Below, in pieces: positions 35,701 through 45,467 of a stretch of DNA of 64,000 bases; position 1 is the first letter of the stretch, and the number at the start of each line of letters is the position of its first letter. Made by a program: the position numbers and the translations under genes. This stretch comes from Sulfitobacter sabulilitoris (GTDB taxonomy: Bacteria > Pseudomonadota > Alphaproteobacteria > Rhodobacterales > Rhodobacteraceae): NCBI RefSeq assembly GCF_005887615.1, contig NZ_VANS01000001.1, forward strand, positions 111,415 through 175,414, read 5' to 3'. The notes below the pieces were generated by a model. It searched no databases and had not been told where the DNA came from. It was given only the letters and a program-made list of their open reading frames with translations.

Positions 35701-37758
35701 GGGCGCGATGACGTCGATCAACGCCGCCGAACTGCTTGCGCCGCTGCCAAAGGACGACTGCCGCGAGCGCAACCCGTCGATCGCATGCCGATTGCCATCG
35801 AGCGTGCCGCTGAAACTGACGATCGGCGCGAAGCCGGTGAAGCCGATGAAATCAGGCCGCCAGGTGGCCGTGACGGAGGCGTCGATGGGGTTGGCCAGCG
35901 CGAAATTATCGGCCGCGTAGGAACCGGTGCCTATCCCTTGCAGCCCGTAGACATCGGTGATCCGGTAGGGCGCGCCTGCGCCGTCGCCGCCCAGCGCACG
36001 CAGGAAGCTCGCGCCCGAAAAGATCGTGAAATCGGCGGCGTTGAAGGCGGGCAGGGGCGTGCCAAGCTGTTGCCAGTCGCCGCTTTGCAGCGTGAAATCG
36101 GCGACATCGACGCTGCCTGCCGCCGAGGTCGTGATCGGCGCGCCGAACGCCGATAGCGCCAGACCGCCGATCGCCGCCGAGATCGGAGCGTTCAGTGCGA
36201 TGCCGTTGTCGGCGCTCAGCGTCAGTACCGAAGCCGTGGTCCAGGTGAGGCCCGCCGAGACGGTGATATCGCCCGGATCAAGATCCGAACTGCTGGTGGT
36301 GATTTCAAAGTTGCCTATCTCGAGCTGGTTTTGCACGTCACTGAACAAAAGCTCGTTGGGCGCACCGCTCAGCGCGGCGACGACTTCGAAATCCGTCGGA
36401 TCGAGCATCAGGCGCCCCCAATCGCCCGCCGTGGCGCGCAGGTCGGCGGACCCGGCGAAATACAGATGCCGCTTGCCCGAGACCTCGGCGAAGCCGCCGT
36501 TCCCGGAGTCAGCGCCGCCCCGGGCCGAAATCCGTCCGTCAAAGCGCGTCGTGTCGTCGGACCACACGATGATCCGGCCGCCATCGCCCGTGCGCGTCGC
36601 ATCGCCCAGGATCGTCGTCGCGGCATCGACCGATACGCTCTGGGCGCGCGGCAGGCCCGCACCGCCCTGGTACGCGCCGCCGATGCGCACCGATCCGCCG
36701 CCCGCGTCGCCGGTGACGTCGATCGTGGCGCCCTGCAGGGCGATGTCATGGCCGGTGATCGTGACCGCGCCGCCGGTGGCCGGGCGCGCGGCCGGGCGCA
36801 GCGATGTGGCCGTGGCGATCCGGGCGGGCGCCTGGGCGCGAAGATGGCCCGTCACCTTGACCGATCCGCCGTCGCCGCCGCCCAGCGTGATGGCCCCGTT
36901 GCGCCCGCTGACGCTGCGCGCTTCGACAACACCTCCAAGGTTGATGGCGTTGCGCACCGCGCGGCGGGCGGTGGCCGCGATCATCTCGACCTGGCCGCCG
37001 TTGGCCTCGATGGTTCCGGAATTCTCGATCAGGGCCTCAAGGTCGGCGTCGTCGGTGTCGGATGGTATGGCGACCTGCAGGAACCCGTCGCCGCCAAGGT
37101 CGAGCGTCGCGCGTTCGCCCGCGCCAAGGCCCACCTTGCCCATCGGCACCCGGATCACGCCGGCATTGCTGACCTTGCCGCCCAGCAAGGCGGCATAGCC
37201 GCCGGGCACGATGTTGATCCGGCCCTGATTGGTCACCGCGGCGGATGCGCCGCCGCCTTCGAACACCGGCTGGCCCAGAATGAAATCCTCGTTCCGGATC
37301 GCGAGAGTGGACGCGACGAAGCCGCCCGCCTCGATGTGGCTCGTGGGACCGATGAAAATGCCGTTGGGGTTGACCACGAAGACCTGTCCGTTGGCGGTGA
37401 GCCGGCCGTGGATCTGGCTGGTGGTGCTGCCCGTCACCCGGTTGAGCAGGGCGGCATCGCGACCGGGCTGGCGGATATCGACCGCGCCGCCCTTGCCGAT
37501 CGAAAAGCTGTCCCAGTTGACCACCGCGGTGCCGGTGCCCTGCGTGATGGTCATGGACCCCGCGCCGGGCCGGGCGATATCGACGGTGCCGTGCGCCACG
37601 GTGCCGCCGCCGGGCAATTCCTGCGCGGCCACACCCAGCGGAGTCAGCGCCGTGGTCATGCACAGCACGATCCGCGCCACACGCGCGCGGCTCCGGCCCG
37701 CGTCAGAACCGGAAGGAGCCAACGACGCTGAACCTGCTGGTGTCGGGTGCGTTGTCAT
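32767..37758 (-). CDS. TpsA exoprotein of a two-partner secretion system (filamentous-haemagglutinin type)
   Basis: 1663 residues. The order is: extended signal peptide (about 1-45), TPS secretion domain with the NPNGI motif (130-134), a long beta-helical body, GLUG-like repeats (about 730-855; GGLVGQNIGTITDAFA), five 85-residue MBG-type repeats (1033-1457), a Pro-rich linker (PPPPPERTPPPPF), and a helical C-terminal domain (about 1490-1663). That last domain has a Cys pair (KSCGISDADIGNYLTC). The start 37758 has AAAGGA eight bases upstream and overlaps the tpsB end by 56 bases. Longer N-terminal readings are unsupported. Confidence 0.93.
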   Translation of the reverse strand: MTTHPTPAGSASLAPSGSDAGRSRARVARIVLCMTTALTPLGVAAQELPGGGTVAHGTVDIARPGAGSMTITQGTGTAVVNWDSFSIGKGGAVDIRQPGRDAALLNRVTGSTTSQIHGRLTANGQVFVVNPNGIFIGPTSHIEAGGFVASTLAIRNEDFILGQPVFEGGGASAAVTNQGRINIVPGGYAALLGGKVSNAGVIRVPMGKVGLGAGERATLDLGGDGFLQVAIPSDTDDADLEALIENSGTIEANGGQVEMIAATARRAVRNAINLGGVVEARSVSGRNGAITLGGGDGGSVKVTGHLRAQAPARIATATSLRPAARPATGGAVTITGHDIALQGATIDVTGDAGGGSVRIGGAYQGGAGLPRAQSVSVDAATTILGDATRTGDGGRIIVWSDDTTRFDGRISARGGADSGNGGFAEVSGKRHLYFAGSADLRATAGDWGRLMLDPTDFEVVAALSGAPNELLFSDVQNQLEIGNFEITTSSSDLDPGDITVSAGLTWTTASVLTLSADNGIALNAPISAAIGGLALSAFGAPITTSAAGSVDVADFTLQSGDWQQLGTPLPAFNAADFTIFSGASFLRALGGDGAGAPYRITDVYGLQGIGTGSYAADNFALANPIDASVTATWRPDFIGFTGFAPIVSFSGTLDGNRHAIDGLRSRQSSFGSGASSSAALIDVIAPTGVVQDLSLTDAIVEGPRAGIVAGRNEGTISGVSAQGLVISYEGDAGGLAAVNAGSISDSYAIAGLSVTIEPATEPSGGSSYSIGGLVGLNDLNGTITRSDSDGDVAFDQGLEVYAGGLVGQNIGTITDAFATTPVTATSATTVHIGGLVGGNAGTIDRTYSTGAVTLAAGCCSLADAGGLVGINVIPEITGTVSNSFWDTQTSGQATSDGGTPLLSGDFQTTQGFIDRAAPLGWDFDLVWAPGDSTFYPVNYSTASVIFARPDDTTFVYNGTATGFPVTGAFSGGVGDYRFGPLNDTLDRAVLNDDVLADGSDAGLRSFAYQTTSLQSTQGVNFRIVDLSALVDITPAPLTVTADDQTKRYGTTFGFADTEFTTAGLVVGDSVDSVSLTSEAAPAGATVTGSPYSIDAGAATGTGLGNYDITYVPGAFTVTPAPLSVLIDDRSKQYGDAVVFDGSEFTVTGLVNSDSLSSVTLTSIGAPGTAPVSGSPYAIDGGAPVGNGLENYTVSFAPGDLTVTPAPLSITAQDQSKQYGTAFVFEGTEFITMGLLNSDSVDSVSLASDAAPANATVAGSPYPIGASAATGTGLGNYTIAYAPGAFTVTPAPLSVLIDDRTKTYGDLVVFDGTEFTTTGLRNGDSVASLVLSSPGAGRAAGVSGSPYAIDGSGAVGSGLENYALTIAPGALSVTPASLRVIANDQSKAEGTVFRFAGTEFTTQGLLNADSVDAAVLSSDGAADSAPAADSPYAISIAQAEGTGLGNYDIAYVDGTFVVTNGEAAPPPPPERTPPPPFGTSLPNPKDALNITLTSNAAPQSGGSASLDKARETLAVVESLSGDTEIAIKSCGISDADIGNYLTCMAEALDTYANALDEIVNDLPSGMENVSAIIRTARSGVTAAGARAQARLATATTDAERRAIRVDALTEARASIDTARTEIRKAITLIRADDPELTRVQQQTVMRIVNVFDTVDTELVRAVEL
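33388..34662 (-). repeat. five 255-bp in-frame tandem repeats encoding MBG-type domains in TpsA
   Basis: Five consecutive units of exactly 85 residues (TPAPLSVLIDDRSKQYGD...GLENYTVSFAPGDLTV type). They occupy residues 1033-1457 of TpsA with no spacer. Units 1, 3 and 5 share LGNY and a GTGLGNY segment; units 2 and 4 share VLIDDR and GLENY, so the array reads A-B-A-B-A. This looks like duplication of a two-domain unit. Units are diverged at DNA level, so the array is not very recent. Confidence 0.9.
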
Positions 37759-39520
37759 CTCGGTGTCCTTTCCCGTATTCGATCCGCAGCGTTGCGGACG
37801 AGAATTGCGAGTTTTCAAGTGCGTTGAGTTCAAGCCCGATCCCGAAGGCCGAGGCCCCGACCTCGGAGCGTTCCGCCACGGTGGGCTGCTGCAATCGAAC
37901 CTGTCCGTAGGCGGCAAAGACGTAAGGGCTGGCCAGCAGGCCGTAATCCGCGACCTTGACCTGCCGCGGCATCGACACCTCGCCGCGGACCACCCAGCCG
38001 CTGTCGCCCTTGAGCGTGCCGGCATCGAAGGCCGACAGTTCTTGCGATCCCGCGATGCCGAATTGTTCGCTGGTGACAAGCGGGTCGCCGAAGGACGTCT
38101 GGACACGTCCGGCCAGCGACAGGTTGAACTGGTCGGTCAACATGCGCCGCAACCGCGCCGAGGCGACCATCTTGGTGAACTCCGCATCCGCGCCTTGGCG
38201 CGACAGGGGCGTGCCGCCGGCCGCATCCGCGGCGGTGCGCGCGCCCAGGATATCCAACCCCCGCGACAGCACGGACCCGGCTTCGATCACCGTGCCGTTC
38301 TCGGTCTGCCAGAAGCCATCCGCCGCGAGCCGCAGGACGCTGGTTTCATCGCGGTAGATCGGCGTGCGGCCCGTGGCGGTGACCAGGTCCTGCGCGTCGC
38401 TCTGGCTGTCGAGGGTCACCTGGCCCGAAATGTTGCGGTTGCGCGAACGGACGAAGGGATAGAACAGACGCACCGAGTACCGCTCGAACGCGCTGCTGGT
38501 CGGGGCGGCGGCCGTCTCGGGGGTGGAGCGGCTGTCGGTCGCTTCGACGTTCAGCGTCAGACCGTCATCGCCAAGCGGAACCACCGCGCCCAGAGACAGG
38601 GTGCGCAGGCGCGGATCGCCCGAGAACACGCCGCCCAGCCCGTCGCTGCCATCGCCCGTCGGCGCGCCGGAAAACCGTCCGTAGAATGTCTCGCCCAGGG
38701 CGAAGGGGCTGTTCAGCTCGAAGCCCGCGCTGACCGTGCCCGAACCCAGCTCGTCCGAGACCGCGTTGTCAAACGCCAAAAACCCCGTCACGGGGCGGAA
38801 TTCGGGTTGCAGCACAAGCGAGGTGGCTCCCGGTGTCGCCCCCGCCGCCAAGGCCGATCCCAGCGCCACGCCATAGGTGTCGCCCGCCAGTAGCAACTGG
38901 CGTTCTATATCGGTCAGCTTGACGCTGCGCCGCCCGACCAAGGGATCGGTCAGGCGGGTCAGCCGGTCGCGCACCTGCGGCGGTGCTGCGCTGGCATCGA
39001 CGGTTTCGACAAAGCCGTCCACCACCACGATCCGCAGGGTGCCGCCGTCGCGCAGGTTCTGCGCGGGCAAGATCACGCGGGCCAGAACGAAACCGGCCTG
39101 CGCATAGGCGGTTTCCAGATCCGATGCGGCGTTGAAAATCTCGGCGACGGTGATGGTCTGGCCGGTCAGCCGATCGCGCGTGGCGGCGTTGACCGCGGCC
39201 ATCTGCGGCAATGCCCCCTCGAGTTCCAGACCCGACAGGCTGATCAAAAGGTTTTCGGCCCCGGGGGGCGGTTTGGTGCCCCGTTCGCCCGAAAACACCA
39301 CCGCACCGTTCAACCGCTGTTTGCGGGGGGCGAAACTTTCCGGGGTCAGGTCGCTGGCGGTCGGGGTCGCGGTCTGCGCGGCAAGCGGGTGCATCTGCCC
39401 GATCAGCAGCGTCAGCGACAACACCGGCAACGCGCCGAGCCGCAGCGCAACCTTCGCGCCGGCGGACAACCGCCACGGACGGCTGTCGGCACGACGCGGC
39501 GCATCACAAAAATCAACCAT
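37703..39520 (-). CDS. TpsB outer-membrane transporter (ShlB/FhaC family)
   Basis: 605 residues. A signal peptide (about 28-49, ending PLAAQ) is followed by a POTRA_2 domain and a second POTRA-like ShlB region (FVLARVILPAQNLRDGGTLRIVVVDGFV). A 16-stranded barrel ending in Phe (SVVGSFRF) completes it. It secretes the TpsA encoded downstream; their 56-base overlap implies co-translation. The upstream 200 bases are AT-rich and must contain the operon promoter. Confidence 0.94.
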   Translation of the reverse strand: MVDFCDAPRRADSRPWRLSAGAKVALRLGALPVLSLTLLIGQMHPLAAQTATPTASDLTPESFAPRKQRLNGAVVFSGERGTKPPPGAENLLISLSGLELEGALPQMAAVNAATRDRLTGQTITVAEIFNAASDLETAYAQAGFVLARVILPAQNLRDGGTLRIVVVDGFVETVDASAAPPQVRDRLTRLTDPLVGRRSVKLTDIERQLLLAGDTYGVALGSALAAGATPGATSLVLQPEFRPVTGFLAFDNAVSDELGSGTVSAGFELNSPFALGETFYGRFSGAPTGDGSDGLGGVFSGDPRLRTLSLGAVVPLGDDGLTLNVEATDSRSTPETAAAPTSSAFERYSVRLFYPFVRSRNRNISGQVTLDSQSDAQDLVTATGRTPIYRDETSVLRLAADGFWQTENGTVIEAGSVLSRGLDILGARTAADAAGGTPLSRQGADAEFTKMVASARLRRMLTDQFNLSLAGRVQTSFGDPLVTSEQFGIAGSQELSAFDAGTLKGDSGWVVRGEVSMPRQVKVADYGLLASPYVFAAYGQVRLQQPTVAERSEVGASAFGIGLELNALENSQFSSATLRIEYGKGHRDDNAPDTSRFSVVGSFRF

Positions 39521-39719
39521 TGAGAAACCCCAAATAACTTTCGGAACGTGCAGAATGAAAAATTGGTAATATTTGCATCAGTTGAGCCTTTTATTGACGT
39601 TAAGGCAATCACGAACTGAAAGTTTCCGGCAATTCACGCGGTTCGGGCGCAGTCTGGCTGCGCCGGCGGTCGGTTATGCGGGGTGTCCGGCCATGTTCGG
39701 CGGGTTGGCGGCGCGGGCG

Positions 39720-40505
39720 TCAGTCCGGGGTCTCTGCCGGGGCGGTATCCGCGACGAAGACCTGCGTGCCCCACTCTGCGCAGCGCGCCGTCAGGGGGGC
39801 GGGCAGGGGCCGATCGGTAAAGACCGCGTCCACATCCGCCAGGGACGCGATGCGCGCGGGCGCGCTGCGCTGAAACTTGGAATGATCGGCCGCCAGGAAG
39901 GTGGCGCGCGATTGGGCGATGATGGTCTGGCTGACGCCGACTTCCTGAATGTCGAAATCCAGCAGGTCGCCGTCGGCGTCCATCGCCGAACAGCCGATCA
40001 CCGCCAGGTCGAATTTGAACCGCCGGATCGTATCGGTCGTCAGCGACCCGATCAGCCCGCCGTCGGACCGGCGCAGGCTTCCGCCCGTCACGATCACCTG
40101 GCATTCGGGATTGCCGGCCAGGATGTTGGCCACGTTCATGTTGTTGGTCACAACCATCAGGTCGCGATGATGCAGCAACTCGGTCGCAACGGCCTCCGTG
40201 CTGGTGCCGATATTGAGAAACAGCGCGCAGCCGTCGGGAATGTGCCGTGCGCAGGTGCGCGCGATGTCGATCTTGGACCCTTCGTTCAGCCGCCTGCGGT
40301 CCTCGTAGCCGATGTTGGTCGTGCCCGAGGGCAGCACCGCCCCGCCATGCACACGGTCCAGCCGCCCGGCCTCGGCCAGTTCCGTCAGGTCGCGGCGAAT
40401 GGTCTGCAAGGTGACGCCGAAATGATCCGCCAATCCCTCGACGGTGACTTTACCCTTGCGGCGGGCGATCTCGACGATCTCTGGGTGGCGAAAGGTATGC
40501 GACAT
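39720..40505 (-). CDS. glpR: glycerol-3-phosphate-responsive DeoR-family repressor GlpR
   Basis: 261 residues. An N-terminal DeoR helix-turn-helix (about 6-57; VEGLADHFGVTLQTIRRDLTELAEAGRLDRVHGGA) is followed by the DeoR sensor domain with SxEAVATELL and NNMNVANIL. In the glycerol-uptake operons of alphaproteobacteria this repressor is released by glycerol-3-phosphate. The gene is divergent from glpD and the transporter, and candidate operators lie in the 298 bases between. Confidence 0.88.
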   Translation of the reverse strand: MSHTFRHPEIVEIARRKGKVTVEGLADHFGVTLQTIRRDLTELAEAGRLDRVHGGAVLPSGTTNIGYEDRRRLNEGSKIDIARTCARHIPDGCALFLNIGTSTEAVATELLHHRDLMVVTNNMNVANILAGNPECQVIVTGGSLRRSDGGLIGSLTTDTIRRFKFDLAVIGCSAMDADGDLLDFDIQEVGVSQTIIAQSRATFLAADHSKFQRSAPARIASLADVDAVFTDRPLPAPLTARCAEWGTQVFVADTAPAETPD

Positions 40506-40554
40506 GGGCGGTCCTCTTGTCAGGTCAGCTTACGCGCGATCGGTGGCAAAGTTC

Positions 40555-40569
40555 AACGATATGTTCGTT
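40555..40569. promoter_or_regulatory. candidate GlpR half-operator near glpR start
   Basis: AACGA-TATGT-TCGTT is a perfect 5-base palindrome around a 5-base centre, 50 bases from the glpR start. It contains ATGTTCG, which matches the half-site of the known E. coli GlpR operator. A second ATGTTCG half-site (reverse strand, 40781-40787) lies next to the glpD ribosome-binding site. Two such sites flanking the divergent promoters would fit repression by looping. Confidence 0.45.
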
Positions 40570-40716
40570 TCTGCGCGATTATGTGGGATTCCCGCTCGAT
40601 CCGGGGCAATCGGGTCTGTCTCGCTGCCGATTCGGCGTGGAAATCCCGCATGGCGTGTGGGAAGCTCTGCGCACTCCGCCTTGATAATATGGGCGACACG
40701 TCGAAATTTCCAATTC

Positions 40717-40746
40717 CGAAAGAAAACGAAAGCAAGTCTTTTCTTT
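40717..40746. promoter_or_regulatory. candidate DeoR-type operator upstream of glpD
   Basis: CGAAAG occurs twice, ten bases apart (40717 and 40727), and AAAGAAAA (40719-40726) has its reverse complement TTTTCTTT at 40739-40746. Direct GAAAnnCGAAA-type repeats on one helix face are typical of DeoR-family operators. The location, 58-87 bases before the glpD start, suits repression by GlpR. Confidence 0.5.
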
Positions 40747-40803
40747 AACGCCGCGTTAATCTAAGCATGAAGCGCAGAGTCGAACATTGGTGGGGGAGGC
40801 CGA

Positions 40804-42408
40804 ATGTCAGCGAAGCGCATGTCACCAGACACATTCGACCTGTTCGTCATCGGGGGCGGCATCAACGGCTGTGGCATCGCGCGCGATGCGGCGGGCCGGG
40901 GCATGCGGGTGGCGCTGGCGGAAATGAACGACCTGGCCTCCGCGACCTCCTCGGCCTCGACCAAGCTTTTCCACGGCGGTCTGCGCTATCTCGAGTATTT
41001 CGAGATCCGCCTGGTGCGCGAGGCGTTGATCGAGCGGGAGACGCTGCTGCGCGCCATGCCGCACATCAGTTGGCCGATGCGGTTCGTGTTGCCCTATCAC
41101 CGCGACATGCGGTTCGAAAGCGATACGCCGACCTCCAAGCTGCTCAACACGGTGATGCCCTGGATGAAGGGGCGGCGCCCCGCCTGGCTGATCCGGCTGG
41201 GCCTGTTTCTTTACGACACGCTGGGGGGCCGCAAGATCCTGCCGCCCACGACAACGCTGGACCTGCGCGGCAGCCCCGAGGGCGCGCCGCTGGAGGACAG
41301 GTTCGAGACCGCCTACGAGTATTCCGACTGCTGGATCGAGGATTCGCGGCTTGTGGTGCTGAACGCCTGCGATGCCGAAGCGCGCGGCGCCCGGATCATG
41401 ACCCGCACCAAGGTGCAAAGCGCCGAACGGGTGGACGGTGCGTGGCAGGTGACCGTCAAGGACCGCGACAGCGGCGAGACGCGCATGTTCCGCGCCCGGA
41501 TGCTGGTGAATGCAGGCGGGCCCTGGGTCGGCGACATCATCCAGCAAAAGGTGCGCATCAACAGCCGCGAAGGCGTGCGCCTGGTGCGCGGCAGCCACAT
41601 CGTGACCAGGCGGCTCTTTGATCACGACAAATGCTATTTCTTTCAGGGCACGGATGGGCGGATCATCTTTGCCATCCCCTACGAGACCGATTTCACCCTG
41701 ATCGGCACCACCGACAACGAACACGCCGACCCGGACGAAAAACCCGTCTGCACGCCCGCCGAACGCGCGTATCTGGTCGATTTCGCGAACCAGTATTTCA
41801 AGCACGACATCACCACCGACGACATCGTGTGGACCTATTCGGGGGTGCGCCCGCTTTATGACGATGGCGTCAGCAGCGCCACGGCGGCGACGCGCGACTA
41901 TACCCTCAAGGTGGACGACGCGGGCGGCGCGCCGATCCTGAACGTCTTTGGCGGCAAGATCACCACCTACCGGCGGCTGGCCGAAAGCGCGTTGGTCAAG
42001 ATCGGTCCCTATTTCCCGGGCACGCCGGGGGCCTGGACGGCCGGGGTCGCGCTGCCGGGGGGCGATTTTCCGGTCGACGGGGTCGATGCGCTGATCGCCG
42101 CGGTGCGGGCCGAATATGCATTTCTCGATGCCGCATGGGCGCGGCGCCTGATCCGCGCCTATGGCACCGAGACCCGGCAGGTGCTGGGCGACGCCACGAC
42201 GCGCGACGCGCTGGGCGAGGATTTCGGCGCGACGCTGACCGCCCGAGAGGTCGCGTGGCTGATGGATCGTGAATACGCCCGCGAGGCGCAGGACGTGATC
42301 TGGCGCCGCAGCAAGCTTGGCTTGCGGCTCGACGACAGGCAGATCGCGCGGCTTGAGGCCTGGATGCGCGACCGGCGTGCCGGGCACGACGCCGACGCCG
42401 CGGAATGA
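40804..42408 (+). CDS. glpD: FAD-dependent glycerol-3-phosphate dehydrogenase GlpD
   Basis: 534 residues. The N-terminal FAD-binding fold (FDLFVIGGGINGCGIARDAAG, about 9-29) is followed by LASATSSASTKLFHGGLRYLE, the GlpD family signature. It oxidises glycerol-3-phosphate to dihydroxyacetone phosphate at the inner membrane, feeding the quinone pool. A GGGGGAGG site is close upstream. It opens the forward glp operon, 13 bases before glpS. Confidence 0.96.
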   Translation: MSAKRMSPDTFDLFVIGGGINGCGIARDAAGRGMRVALAEMNDLASATSSASTKLFHGGLRYLEYFEIRLVREALIERETLLRAMPHISWPMRFVLPYHRDMRFESDTPTSKLLNTVMPWMKGRRPAWLIRLGLFLYDTLGGRKILPPTTTLDLRGSPEGAPLEDRFETAYEYSDCWIEDSRLVVLNACDAEARGARIMTRTKVQSAERVDGAWQVTVKDRDSGETRMFRARMLVNAGGPWVGDIIQQKVRINSREGVRLVRGSHIVTRRLFDHDKCYFFQGTDGRIIFAIPYETDFTLIGTTDNEHADPDEKPVCTPAERAYLVDFANQYFKHDITTDDIVWTYSGVRPLYDDGVSSATAATRDYTLKVDDAGGAPILNVFGGKITTYRRLAESALVKIGPYFPGTPGAWTAGVALPGGDFPVDGVDALIAAVRAEYAFLDAAWARRLIRAYGTETRQVLGDATTRDALGEDFGATLTAREVAWLMDREYAREAQDVIWRRSKLGLRLDDRQIARLEAWMRDRRAGHDADAAE

Positions 42409-42421
42409 GAAAGGGAAGCAG

Positions 42422-43510
42422 ATGTCACTGAAGTTGAAAGGCGTGTCCAAGGTGGTGGGGGCGCAGACCCACATCCACCCCACGGACCTCGAGCTGCAAA
42501 AGGGCACGATGAACGTGCTGCTGGGGCCGACCTCCTCGGGCAAGACGTCGCTGATGCGGCTGATGGCGGGGCTGGATGCGCCGACGAAGGGGCGGATCGA
42601 ATGGCAGGGCACGGACGTCACGGGCATGCGCGTTCAGGATCGCCGGGTCGCGATGGTCTATCAGCAGTTCATCAACTACCCGTCGATGACCGTCTATGAC
42701 AACATCGCCTCGCCGATGAAGCTGATGGGGGTCGGACGCGACGAGATCGACGCGCGGGTGCGCGAAACCGCCGACCTGATGCAGCTTGGTCCGATGTTGG
42801 ACCGCAAGCCGCTGGAGCTGTCGGGCGGGCAACAGCAACGCTGCGCGCTGGCGCGGGCGCTGGTCAAGAACGCCGGGCTGGTGCTGCTGGACGAACCGCT
42901 GGCGAACCTCGACTACAAGCTGCGCGAGGAATTGCGCGCCGAGATACCGAAGATTTTCGAAAAGTCCGGCGCGATTTTCGTCTATGCCACGACCGAACCC
43001 GAAGAGGCGCTGCTGCTGGGTGGCAATACCGCGACCCTGTGGGAGGGGCGGGTGACGCAATTCGGCCTGACGCCGCAGGTCTACCGCAAGCCGGTGGACG
43101 CGACGACCGCGCGGGTGTTTTCCGATCCGCCGATGAACTTTCTGCCGGTCGTCAAATCCGGCGGCACGATTTCGTTCGGCGAAGGTCAGACCGCGCGCAC
43201 GCCTGCCGCGGTGCAGGGCCAGCCAGACGGCGAATACACCGCCGGGTTCCGGCCCAATCACATCGAGCTGCACCCCCATGTCGCCGGCGCGCTTGAGTTC
43301 GAGACCCGCCTGAGCGTCACCGAGATCACCGGGTCGGAGACCTTTGTGCACCTCGACCACGGGACGGAGCGGTGGGTGGGGCTGGTGCACGGGGTGCAAG
43401 ACCTCAGACCCGGCCAGCCGCTGACGGTCTATCTGGATCCCGCGCATGTCTATGTCTTTGCGACGGATGGCCGGCTCGTGGCCCCGGCCCCCTATGCGGA
43501 GGCCGCGTGA
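42422..43510 (+). CDS. glpS: glycerol ABC transporter ATP-binding protein GlpS
   Basis: 362 residues. Walker A GPTSSGKT (35-42), Q-loop VYQQFINYP, signature LSGGQQQ (133-139) and Walker B LVLLDEP are intact. The H-loop His is replaced: the segment reads YATTEPEEA (188-196) where a canonical protein has YVTHDQxEA, with T191 in the His position. A C-terminal TOBE-like domain follows. The partner glpT has the complementary defect. The start at 42422 is supported by AAAGGGAAG, and the stop overlaps glpT. Confidence 0.94.
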   Translation: MSLKLKGVSKVVGAQTHIHPTDLELQKGTMNVLLGPTSSGKTSLMRLMAGLDAPTKGRIEWQGTDVTGMRVQDRRVAMVYQQFINYPSMTVYDNIASPMKLMGVGRDEIDARVRETADLMQLGPMLDRKPLELSGGQQQRCALARALVKNAGLVLLDEPLANLDYKLREELRAEIPKIFEKSGAIFVYATTEPEEALLLGGNTATLWEGRVTQFGLTPQVYRKPVDATTARVFSDPPMNFLPVVKSGGTISFGEGQTARTPAAVQGQPDGEYTAGFRPNHIELHPHVAGALEFETRLSVTEITGSETFVHLDHGTERWVGLVHGVQDLRPGQPLTVYLDPAHVYVFATDGRLVAPAPYAEAA

Positions 43511-44594
43511 TGGCCAAGATCACCCTCGACAACCTTGCGCATTCCTACCTGCCGAACCCGGCCGGAGAGGACGATTTTGCCCTGAAGGAGTTGAACCACG
43601 ACTGGCGCGATGGCGAAGCCTATGCGCTGCTCGGGGCGTCGGGCTGCGGCAAGTCCACGCTGCTCAATATCATCTCGGGGCTGCTGCACCCCAGCCAGGG
43701 GCGTATCCTGTTCGACGACAAGGACGTGACCCACTGGCCCACGGCCGACCGCAACATCGCGCAGGTGTTCCAGTTTCCGGTCGTCTATGACACCATGACC
43801 GTTGCCGACAATCTTGCCTTTCCGCTGCGCAACCGCGGCGCCGATGCGTCCTATGTGGCGCAGCGCGTGCAACAGATCGCGGCGATGATCGGGATGGAGG
43901 ACCAGCTGCGCCGCAAGGCGCGCGGGCTGACGGCGGATGCCAAGCAAAAGATCAGCCTCGGGCGTGGCATGGTGCGCGAGGACGTGAACGCGCTTTTGTT
44001 CGACGAACCGCTGACCGTGATCGACCCGCACATGAAATGGGAACTCAGGACGCAGTTGAAATCGCTGCACCACGAGTTCGGCCACACGATGATCTATGTC
44101 ACCCACGACCAGACAGAGGCGCTGACCTTTGCCGACAAGGTGGTGGTGATGTACGATGGCCGCGTGGTCCAGATCGGCACGCCGCAGGAGTTGTTCGAGC
44201 GACCCGCGCATACCTTCGTGGGGTATTTCATCGGCTCTCCGGGCATGAACCTGTTCGATGCCGATGTCTTGGGCCGCAGCGCCCGCGTGGGCGGGGTCGA
44301 GGTGGACCTTGGCGCGGCCTATGCGCCGCAGGGCGGCAAGATCCAGGTCGGCGTGCGCCCCGAATTCATCCGGCTGGCCGCCGACGGCAACGGCGTGCCC
44401 GCGCGCATCACCCGGGTCGAGGACGTCGGACGCCACAAGATCGTGCGCCTTGACGTCGCCGGCCGGGAGGTCAGCGCCATCGCATCCGAAAACGCGGGCC
44501 TGTCCGACGACGTCACCGCCATCACATTCGATCCGACCGGCATCAACGTCTATGCCGACGACTGGCGCGTCAGCGCCCAAGGGGAGGCCGCGCC

Positions 44595-44598
<4 letters not shown>
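43510..44598 (+). CDS. glpT: glycerol ABC transporter ATP-binding protein GlpT
   Basis: 362 residues. Walker A GASGCGKS (42-49), Q-loop VFQFPVVYD, Walker B ALLFDEP and H-loop H199 (YVTHDQTEA) are intact. The signature motif is degenerate: LTADAKQ (140-146) replaces LSGGQ. With GlpS it forms the ATPase heterodimer for GlpPQ. ATG overlaps the glpS stop. The name follows the rhizobial glpSTPQUV system and is not the E. coli GlpT permease. Confidence 0.94.

Positions 44599-45466
<868 letters not shown>

Positions 45467-45467
<1 letters not shown>

Noticed and set aside
37759-38106. N-terminal extension of TpsA of 116 residues
   Set aside because: It lies within tpsB, is Arg/Ser/Pro-rich, and has no ribosome-binding site; the ATG at 37758 has one and precedes the signal peptide.
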